From GCA-003244245 sp049673305 (lineage in GTDB: Bacteria > Actinomycetota > Actinomycetes > Mycobacteriales > Pseudonocardiaceae), in the NCBI GenBank assembly GCA_049673305.1, contig JBATXM010000228.1, positions 1 through 64,000 on the forward strand: 64,000 bases of DNA. The letters are read 5' to 3'. The notes beneath the pieces are model-generated. The model worked only from the letters and a program-made list of their open reading frames with translations. It had not been told where the DNA came from and did no database searches. This document shows, one piece after another, positions 58,701 through 64,000 of the stretch (position 1 is its first letter; every line of letters starts with the position of its first letter). Made by a program: the position numbers and the translations under genes.

Positions 58701-59277
58701 GGACCTGATTCTCGCCCACAGCCGGTACGCCGGGCAGCTCAACGCGGCGGACATGTTCACCCGTCTGCTGCTGAGCCTGGTCGTCACGGGTCTCGCACCA
58801 CACTCGTTCTATCGCACCGACTCACACGGCGGACGGCAACGAGCCCACTATGATGGCCTGCCCGTCGACTTCGTCGCTGCGGCGATCACCGCGTTGGGTG
58901 CTTGCGCCGAACCGGATTTCCGGACGTTCCACGTAGTCAACCCACACGACGACGGCATCGCACTCGACGAATTCGTGGATTGGCTGATCGAAGCCGGTCA
59001 CGGCATTGAGCGCATCAGCGACTACCACGAGTGGCTCGAGCGATTCGAAACAGCGCTGCGCGCCCTTCCGCAGAAACAACGATCACACTCGCTGTTGCCA
59101 TTGCTACACGGGTATCGATATCCCGCCGAGCCCATCGCCGGTTCCGCCATACCGGCCAAGTCATTCCAGGTCGCCGTCCACGCCGCAGCCGACGCTCCCA
59201 ACACAACCATCCCGCACCTCACTCCTCGACTCATCCACAAGTACACCGCCGACCTGCGGTCCCTGGACCTGCTCTGA
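55786..59277 (+). CDS. car: Carboxylic acid reductase (CAR), A-T-R
   Basis: 1163 residues, matching the about 1170 of Nocardia and mycobacterial CARs. Adenylation domain: LLIYTSGSTGTPKGAIYTEK, IGYLPMSHVAARLSLFGTLA, DGYGCTEAVDILLDHRVQRP (usually GYGSTEA), DRRNNVLKLSQGEFVTVARL. Carrier domain: FTELGGDSLAALAFSNLL (Ser near 676). Reductase: VLLTGATGYLGRFLCLEWLQ, DESYANGYSNSKWAGEVLL with Tyr and Lys, LPARVFRSDLILAHSRYAG. ATP- and NADPH-dependent reduction of a free acid to an aldehyde; needs phosphopantetheinylation. GTG at 55786 overlaps the SDR stop; the GTG at 55795 is an alternative. Last gene of the cluster. Unlike stand-alone CARs, it is embedded with an NRPS that has its own R domain. Confidence 0.95.
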   Translation: MKAVDTPHIRQARRIADLCAVDRQVRDARPLDAVGAAVRRPDMRLAQIIATIMAGYADRPALGQRAIEATIDSVTGRRTVRLLPRFETLSYRQLWARVGAVAAEWHSNPKHRLRAGDFVAILGVTGVDYTTLDLACVHLGAVSVPLQADAPDDQLRPILTETAPRILATSAALLDRAVECARSGHSPSRLLVFDYDPGEEHHCDALESARRRLPHVLVDTLDAVVECGRAAPPAPLFAADADDTMTLLIYTSGSTGTPKGAIYTEKLVTRMWRNSSTTPAITIGYLPMSHVAARLSLFGTLARGGTVYFTGSRDISTLFDDVALVRPTEMAFAPRVCETLLQRYRTEVDTRCAEGLERAVAERHTRLRMRQDVFGGRVVYAIFGSAPLASEIKAFMAALLGFELHDGYGCTEAVDILLDHRVQRPPVIDYKLVDAAELGYFTTDKPHPRGELLVRTESMIPGYYQQPEATAAIFDPEGYYRTGDIMAEIEPGHLIYVDRRNNVLKLSQGEFVTVARLEAIYGTSPLIRHIFLYGNSERSYLLAVIVPTEEAWNGVVATTSSAIAESLRRIAEDAGLNPYEIPRDFVIESEPFTTGNGLLSGIGKVLRPQAKARYGERLEQLYRDHAQDQVDELRALRRIAAGLPVFEAVGRAARAMLGCSRSDLRPEAHFTELGGDSLAALAFSNLLQELLGVEVPVGVIIGPAADLGHLAEYVEHERRSRSLPPTFAAVHGAEGIEIRADHLTLDKFIDTATLARAAAMPHADDVPHAVLLTGATGYLGRFLCLEWLQRLERTGGTLICLVRGSDVAAARRRLDVAFDRGDVQLLQHFRDLADRHLEVLTGDIGEPALGLDAATWNRLAARVDLIVHPAALVNHVLSYRNLFNPNVIGTAELIRLAITTRIKAVDYLSTVGVAAQVASSIFNEDDDIRTMSPVRSLDESYANGYSNSKWAGEVLLREAHDLCRLPARVFRSDLILAHSRYAGQLNAADMFTRLLLSLVVTGLAPHSFYRTDSHGGRQRAHYDGLPVDFVAAAITALGACAEPDFRTFHVVNPHDDGIALDEFVDWLIEAGHGIERISDYHEWLERFETALRALPQKQRSHSLLPLLHGYRYPAEPIAGSAIPAKSFQVAVHAAADAPNTTIPHLTPRLIHKYTADLRSLDLL

Positions 59278-59466
59278 GTACCGGACACACCCTCGACGCC
59301 GGGGGCCGCGACCCTGTCGCCGCGATCCGCGTGCTACGCGCACACAGTGCCGCGCTGCAGCGTTTCCCGGGTCGGTCTCCCGTGCGCGTTGCGACCTATC
59401 GCGACGCGCGGTAACCCACCGGATCGAGGTCTCGGAGCCGATGATGTGGCCTGATAGCGTGTTTCT

Positions 59467-59919
59467 ATGCATGACAGCGTGACCATTCGTATGGCCGCAC
59501 CTGCTGACAAGGTCTGGGATCTGGTCAGCGACATCACCAGGACCGGAGAGTTCAGTCCGGAAACCTTCGATGCCGAATGGCTCGGCACCGCAACAGGTCC
59601 GGCGATCGGGGTCAAGTTCCGCGGTCACGTGAACCGCAACGGCTGGGGCCTGAAGTATTGGACCCTCTGTCGGATCGTCGCGTGTGAACCAGGCCGTGAA
59701 TTCGCCTTCACCGTGCTCGGGCCGGGCGGAATTCCGGTCAACACCTGGAGCTATCGGTTCGAACCTGTCGAGGGCGGTACCGACGTCACCGAGTCGTTCC
59801 GGCTGCACGATCTACTCCCGTTGCGGCTCTACTGGCTGGTTGCTGGTCGCGCCCGGGGGAAGACCAACCGAGAAGGCATGCGGGAGACCTTGAACCGAAT
59901 CAAGATGGTCGTCGAATAA
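59467..59919 (+). CDS. SRPBCC/polyketide cyclase-like protein
   Basis: 150 residues, START/SRPBCC ligand-binding fold: VTIRMAAPADKVWDLVSDIT, FDAEWLGTATGPAIGVKFRG, WSYRFEPVEGGTDVTESFRL and the C-terminal helix NREGMRETLNRIKMVVE. Function unknown; members bind hydrophobic ligands or act as cyclases. Separated from CAR by 189 nt, so not clearly part of the cluster. Its 3' end overlaps the convergent small gene at 59900 by 20 nt. Confidence 0.78.
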   Translation: MHDSVTIRMAAPADKVWDLVSDITRTGEFSPETFDAEWLGTATGPAIGVKFRGHVNRNGWGLKYWTLCRIVACEPGREFAFTVLGPGGIPVNTWSYRFEPVEGGTDVTESFRLHDLLPLRLYWLVAGRARGKTNREGMRETLNRIKMVVE

Positions 59920-60148
59920 CCCCACAAGATCGGCCGCCACGAAAGCCGGACGAGCAAGCCTGGCTCCAACGGGGCGAGGATGCCGGGATGGGCTCGGACG
60001 CGGCGACCTGGACAACTCTGTCGTGCAGGCGCGTACGGATCTGTTCCGGTGTGTAGGAACGCCGTTGCCGCTCCGCGCGGACGATCACGACCCCGGTGGC
60101 GGCGACACCGGCCGCGCCTGCCAGACCGAGTACCTTCCACCAGCGCAT
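59900..60148 (-). CDS. Small single-TM protein of unknown function
   Basis: 82 codons. The start MRWWKVLGLAGAAGVAATGV followed by VIVRAERQRR gives one N-terminal transmembrane helix with a positive cytoplasmic flank. YTPEQIRTRLHDRV then forms an amphipathic helix and the rest is Ser/Pro-rich and poorly conserved. I recall similar short proteins in Pseudonocardiaceae, with no function. The tail beyond residue about 55 may be read-through into altered sequence. Confidence 0.55.
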   Translation of the reverse strand: MRWWKVLGLAGAAGVAATGVVIVRAERQRRSYTPEQIRTRLHDRVVQVAASEPIPASSPRWSQACSSGFRGGRSCGVIRRPS

Positions 60149-60329
60149 GTGCCTAGATGATTGATTCCAAGGGATGTCGTGCGCGGCTGCGTCGCGCACG
60201 ACATGGCGGGTGGTTGTCGGCAGCGATGGCCGTTGTGTCCAGTTCCACGTGAAAGTTGTTGTTGGGGTAGCGCATTCGAGGTGAAATGTGGGCGAGGATG
60301 CCGAAAGATCAAGGTTGTGAGCAATGACA

Positions 60330-60666
60330 TCGACGATCACCCGAACCTGCGCCGGCCCGATCTCACCGGCGGCCAGCGCCCCGGCGGTATTCGGCAACTG
60401 TGGCGCCAACGGCTCACCACTCATCACGCGGCGTGACGCAAGTTGAGCGGCGTGCGCGACCCAGGTACCGGCCTCGGTAGCGGAGAGGTGCAGCATCCCG
60501 GTGAGCAACCGTTTCGTGCTGACAAACCCGCTAGTTGCCGCGACACCGATTCAATCTCCCGAACCTGCTCCCGCAACCCCACGTCATCACACCCCACGAT
60601 CGACTCACGCCACTGAGCCAGACAGGCAACTATCGCCTGCCTCGGATCCAGCCGCGTCTCGATCAC
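60330..60666 (-). pseudogene. Remnant of a DUF222/13E12-repeat (HNH nuclease family) gene
   Basis: Two frames together resemble the N-terminal part of a DUF222 protein. The frame starting at 60666 gives RLDPRQAIVACLAQWRESIV and the helix VREIESVSRQLAG. The other frame gives TEAGTWVAHAAQLASRRVMS, then EPLAPQLPNTAGALAAGEIG and PAQVRVIVDVIA, the typical DUF222 core. A frameshift/deletion near 60510 separates them, and the C-terminal HNH part is missing. Inactive. It marks the right boundary of the second island, 57 nt from the end of aroC. Confidence 0.7.
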
Positions 60667-60722
60667 GTCACCATTGTCTACCCCACCACCGACAATTTCC
60701 GGCGTTCATCCCATCTCGGCGG

Positions 60723-61901
60723 TCAACGCCGCCGGATGGAGTCCTGGTAGGCGCGGGCGTTACGGGTAGTCTCGGGCAGGGCGTCACCGCCGAACTTCTC
60801 CAGCACGGCGTCAGCGAGCACCAGCGCCACCATCGCCTCGGCCACCACGCCAGCGGCGGGCACCGCGCACACATCAGAGCGCTGGTTGATCGCGACGGCC
60901 GCCTCGCCGGTCGCAACGTCCACTGTAGCCAGCGCGCGGGGCACGGTGGAGATCGGCTTCATCGCCACCCGGACCCGGAGCACCTCTCCGTTAGTCATGC
61001 CGCCCTCCAGACCACCGGCCCGGTTAGTGCGCCGCACCACACCGTCGGGCCCAGGCGTCATCTCGTCGTGCGCCGCGCTGCCCCGGCGGCGCGCGGTGGT
61101 GAACCCATCCCCCACCTCGACACCCTTCATGGCCTGGATACCCATCAGCGCGCCGGCCAGCCGGGCGTCCAACCGCCGGTCTGCGTGCACGAACGAGCCC
61201 AGACCCACTGGCAACCCGTGCGCCACGACCTCAACCACACCGCCCAGCGTGTCACCGTCTTTCTTCGCCGCATCCACCTCAGTGATCATCGCGGCCGACG
61301 CCTCCGCAGAGAACGCGCGCACCGGGCTGGCGTCAATCCGCTCCAGGTCCCCGGGTCCGGGCAACACATCCGCGGGGGCGTCCACCTGCCCTAGTGACAC
61401 CACATGGGAGAGCACCTCAACACCCAGCGCCTGCCGCAGGAACGCCTTGGCCACGGTGCCCAGGGCGACCCGGGCGGCGGTCTCCCGGGCGCTGGCCCGC
61501 TCCAGCACCGGCCGGGCATCGTCGAAGCCGTACTTGGTCATGCCAGCAAGGTCGGCGTGCCCGGGCCGGGGTCGGGTCAGCGGCGCGTTACGGGACTGCC
61601 CGGCAAGCACATCCGGGGGCACCGGGTCGGCCGCCATCACGGTCTCCCACTTGGGCCACTCGGTGTTGCCGATCCGGATCGCCACCGGACCGCCCAGGGT
61701 CCGGCCGTGCCGGATCCCCCCGAGCAGTTCCACCTCGTCGGCCTCGAACGCCATCCGCGCCCCACGCCCGTACCCGAGACGGCGGCGAGCGAGTTCGGCC
61801 TGCACCTCTTTGGAGGTCACCTCAACCCCGGCGACCATGCCCTCCAACACGGCGACCAGAGCAGGCCCGTGCGACTCCCCGGCGGTGATCCAGCGCAGCA
61901 T
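60723..61901 (-). CDS. aroC: Chorismate synthase
   Basis: 392 residues. FMN-dependent last step of the shikimate pathway. MLRWITAGESHGPALVAVLE is the family N-terminus, and GHADLAGMTKYGFDDARPVL, RASARETAARVALG and RSDVCAVPAAGVVAEAMVAL are the remaining signatures. The ATG at 61901 begins exactly at the conserved start. In most actinobacteria aroC is directly followed by aroK and aroB; here 16.4 kb intervene. Confidence 0.96.
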   Translation of the reverse strand: MLRWITAGESHGPALVAVLEGMVAGVEVTSKEVQAELARRRLGYGRGARMAFEADEVELLGGIRHGRTLGGPVAIRIGNTEWPKWETVMAADPVPPDVLAGQSRNAPLTRPRPGHADLAGMTKYGFDDARPVLERASARETAARVALGTVAKAFLRQALGVEVLSHVVSLGQVDAPADVLPGPGDLERIDASPVRAFSAEASAAMITEVDAAKKDGDTLGGVVEVVAHGLPVGLGSFVHADRRLDARLAGALMGIQAMKGVEVGDGFTTARRRGSAAHDEMTPGPDGVVRRTNRAGGLEGGMTNGEVLRVRVAMKPISTVPRALATVDVATGEAAVAINQRSDVCAVPAAGVVAEAMVALVLADAVLEKFGGDALPETTRNARAYQDSIRRR

Positions 61902-61950
61902 GGCGCCATCGTGCCACGGGTTGCCCGCGTTCCCGGCCGCGCCGCCAGGT

Positions 61951-63486
61951 TCATGCCTCAGCGGCGGCGGCCTCCACGGCGACGACCCCCGCGCCAACCC
62001 CAACCGCGGACCCGCGGCGCAACAACCAGTGCACCACCGCGCCGAGCACCACCAGCGCGGCCACGAACAACAGCGCGAGGTACTGCAGCATCCAACTGGT
62101 GCCCGCCGGGTCGTACACCGCCTGGCGCGGCCATGCGATGTTCACCATCATCGCCACCCCGTAGACCACGGCAAACAGGTTCACCGGCAGCCCCCAACGG
62201 CCGAGCGAGAAGCCGCCGTGGCACGTCGGCGGCAGGCGCCGGCGCAGCCGGGCACCCAAAGCCGGCACAGTGACCAGCAGGTAAGCCAGGTACACGACTA
62301 CCACTGACGTGCTGGTGACCGCCGCGAACGCTGCCGGGTTGCCCAGATTGATCAGCAGCACTCCGATCGCGAGTGCACCCACCGCGATGCCGGTGAGGAT
62401 CGGCGTCCCGGTCTGCGGGCTGACCCGGACCAGTAACCGTGCCCCAGGCAGCTGGCCGTCCCGTGCCATGCTGAACATCACCCGCGAGGTGGAGTTCTGG
62501 ATCGCCAGGCAGGCAGACACGATCGAGATCGCGACCACCGCGAGCAGCGCCCGGCCGAGGGTGGAGTTCAGCTGGCTGGTGATGATGTAGGCGATGCCGC
62601 CGGTGGACAGCTGACCGTCGGTTAACGACGGCGCCGCCATCAACGCAGCCACGATCATGAAACCACCCCCGACGAACGACACCAGCAGTGCCCGCAGGAT
62701 CGCCGAGGGCACCACGCGCCTCGGCTGAGTCGTCTCCTCGGACAACTCCGCAGCGCTGTCGAACCCGTACATCACATAGGCCGCCATCAGCGTGGACGCG
62801 AGAAAGGCGTACAGGTATGGACTCTTGCCGGACGCGTTGAGCGTCTCGGTGACCACCCCGGGACCCCGTTCGGCATGGCCGAACAGCACCGCGAGCAGCA
62901 GCACCACACCGATGAGCTCACACGTCACCCCGATCCCGTTGATCAACGCCATGAAGCGCACGCCCACGGCGCTGATCACGGTGGCCAGCGCGATGAGCAC
63001 CGAACCCAGCAGGATCCCGCTGGCGGCGCCGGAGGCCGAGGTGATCGACGGATCGGTGCCGACGACCTGAAAGCCTGACCACACCGCAGGCAGCACCGCC
63101 TGCAGCGCGATGCCGATGGCCGCCACGCTCACGATGTAGCCGACCAGCATCGCCCAGCCAGCGAACCAGCCGACGGTCTCGCCGGCCAACCGGCGCGACC
63201 ACTGGTAAATGCACCCAGCCAGTGGCCAGCTTGCCGCCAGCTCGGCGAAGACCAGCGCCACGCACAGCTGGCCGGCGAACACCAGCGGCCACGTCCAGAA
63301 GAACGCCGGACCGCCGAAGGAGTAGCCCAGCGCGAAAAGCTGGAACACCGTGGTGAGGATCGAGACGAAGGAGAACCCTGCGGCGAAGGAGGAGAACCAG
63401 CCGAGCCGGCGGTGCAACTGCTGCTGGTAACCGATGCTGCGCAGATCGTCGGCGTCGGGACCGGTGGTCGAGACCTGTGTCGTCAT
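61951..63486 (-). CDS. APC-superfamily amino acid/GABA-type permease
   Basis: 511 residues with about 12 transmembrane helices. GYQQQLHRRLGWFSSFAAGF and SFVSILTTVFQLFALGYSFG form the first helix and its loop; YVMYGFDSAAELSEETTQPR is the conserved APC consensus. Closest to the amine/GABA permease group. ATG 63486 overlaps the ureohydrolase stop (ATGA), so the pair is one operon: uptake of a guanidino compound, amine or amino acid followed by its hydrolysis. The Ala/Val-rich C-terminal tail is not conserved. Confidence 0.92.
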   Translation of the reverse strand: MTTQVSTTGPDADDLRSIGYQQQLHRRLGWFSSFAAGFSFVSILTTVFQLFALGYSFGGPAFFWTWPLVFAGQLCVALVFAELAASWPLAGCIYQWSRRLAGETVGWFAGWAMLVGYIVSVAAIGIALQAVLPAVWSGFQVVGTDPSITSASGAASGILLGSVLIALATVISAVGVRFMALINGIGVTCELIGVVLLLAVLFGHAERGPGVVTETLNASGKSPYLYAFLASTLMAAYVMYGFDSAAELSEETTQPRRVVPSAILRALLVSFVGGGFMIVAALMAAPSLTDGQLSTGGIAYIITSQLNSTLGRALLAVVAISIVSACLAIQNSTSRVMFSMARDGQLPGARLLVRVSPQTGTPILTGIAVGALAIGVLLINLGNPAAFAAVTSTSVVVVYLAYLLVTVPALGARLRRRLPPTCHGGFSLGRWGLPVNLFAVVYGVAMMVNIAWPRQAVYDPAGTSWMLQYLALLFVAALVVLGAVVHWLLRRGSAVGVGAGVVAVEAAAAEA

Positions 63487-64000
63487 TGCGCCGCCTTTCG
63501 CGGGAGGTGACCGGCGCGCACCAGGCAGCCGAGGGTGTCGCAGATGACCCGGGTCGCGATGAGCGCGGTGATCTCGGCGTTGTCGTAGGGCGGTGAGCAC
63601 TCCACGACCTCGATCCCCGCCAGCGGGCGGACGGCGATGAGCTGGATGAACTTCAGCACCTCGCGGGGCAGGAAACCGCCGGGTTCGGGCCATCCCGTGC
63701 CGGGCACGAACGCGGCATCGAGGCAGTCGACGTCGAAGGAAAGCCAGACGGCGTCGGTACCGTCCCAGGCGACCTGCAGGGCACGCTGCGCGGCGGCCTC
63801 GATACCCATCTCCACGCAGTCAGTGACGGTCATGATCGTGGTGCCGCGCTCCCGACCTACCCGCACTCCGGGCCGCGGCGCCTGCCACCCGCCGATGCCG
63901 ATCTGCACCAGGTTCTGCGGCGGCACGTTGGGGATGTCCGTGGCGTGAAACCACGGGGTGGTGTGCATCCGCTCGTCGAGGTCGGTCTCCTGGGTGTCGA
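63483..64000 (-). CDS. Ureohydrolase (agmatinase/guanidinobutyrase family), 5' end outside the window
   Basis: C-terminal 171 codons of a binuclear Mn enzyme hydrolysing a guanidino group to urea. The metal motif is seen in VWLSFDVDCLDAAFVPGTGW followed by PEPGG (usual form SFDxDxxDPxxxPGTGTPxxGG); VQIGIGGWQ and VECSPPYDNAEITALIA also match. The N-terminal metal motifs lie beyond the right edge. GTGW instead of GTGT and the CLDAAF loop are slightly atypical. Coupled to the permease. Agmatine, 4-guanidinobutyrate and guanidine are the candidate substrates; they cannot be separated here. Confidence 0.87.
   Translation of the reverse strand, partial: DTQETDLDERMHTTPWFHATDIPNVPPQNLVQIGIGGWQAPRPGVRVGRERGTTIMTVTDCVEMGIEAAAQRALQVAWDGTDAVWLSFDVDCLDAAFVPGTGWPEPGGFLPREVLKFIQLIAVRPLAGIEVVECSPPYDNAEITALIATRVICDTLGCLVRAGHLPRKAAQ

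Noticed and set aside
55786..59277. CAR considered as a second NRPS or a fatty-acyl-AMP ligase fusion
   Set aside because: It aligns along its full length with Nocardia-type carboxylic acid reductases, including linker segments, and has no C or E domain.

Overview
The window is chromosomal DNA of a high-GC actinobacterium, most likely a member of the Pseudonocardiales. The evidence is the GC-rich third codon positions, GTG/TTG starts behind AGGAGG-type ribosome sites, a BldD with a c-di-GMP-binding signature, an actinobacterial mIHF next to gmk-rpoZ-coaBC, a PriA without helicase motifs, and the actinobacterial order of the pyr and aro genes. No rRNA, tRNA or CRISPR array was seen. I did not compute GC content, so statements about composition are by eye.

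Layout. (1) 1-1.55 kb: ribBA (partial), ribE, rpe. (2) 1.57-22.25 kb: an accessory island between rpe and rsmB, which are usually neighbours. It holds an N-domain-less ClpB/C-type ATPase, a large LuxR-family ATPase regulator (LAL), an LtrA-type membrane protein and two F420/NADP oxidoreductase-like proteins. It also holds a tightly packed ten-gene minus-strand operon (20.67 to 9.65 kb): DJ-1/PfpI, ThDP enzyme, DJ-1/PfpI, GlgX, an AGE-epimerase/STAS fusion, two NTF2-like proteins, a GMC oxidoreductase, a VOC protein and a third NTF2-like protein. A ROK sugar kinase closes the island. (3) 22.2-30.9 kb: housekeeping genes rsmB, fmt, priA, fchA-folD, coaBC, rpoZ, gmk, mihF. (4) 30.9-39.3 kb: the complete pyrR-pyrB-pyrC-carA-carB-pyrF operon, with a candidate PyrR-binding loop in its leader and an unusual number of palindromes and in-frame tandem repeats. 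(5) 39.6-44.5 kb: bldD, nusB, efp, an M24 peptidase, aroQ, aroB, a divergent aroK and a small overlapping ORF. (6) 44.5-60.7 kb: a second island separating aroK from aroC, with mobile-element-like debris on the left and a broken 13E12/DUF222 gene on the right. (7) 60.7-64 kb: aroC, an amino acid permease and a ureohydrolase (partial).

The second island carries the most promising uncharacterised system. It is a co-directional gene cluster (46.26-59.28 kb) encoding an NDP-sugar epimerase/PhyH dioxygenase fusion, an unknown protein with a ParB-like motif, an A-T-E-R nonribosomal peptide synthetase, a class III aminotransferase, a TauD-like dioxygenase, an SDR lacking its catalytic Ser, and a full-length carboxylic acid reductase. 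My by-eye reading of the adenylation pocket is DLTKLGHVGK, close to the aspartate code. One consistent model is an Asp-derived building block that is epimerised, reductively released as an aldehyde, transaminated to an amine, and further oxidised and reduced.

Other points of interest: a FolD whose catalytic Lys is Ile, translationally coupled to a cyclodeaminase/cyclohydrolase (FchA) that could supply the missing activity; a 15-nt minisatellite inside pyrB; perfect palindromes exactly at the carA/carB and carB/pyrF junctions; and an AroK that lacks two shikimate-binding arginines.
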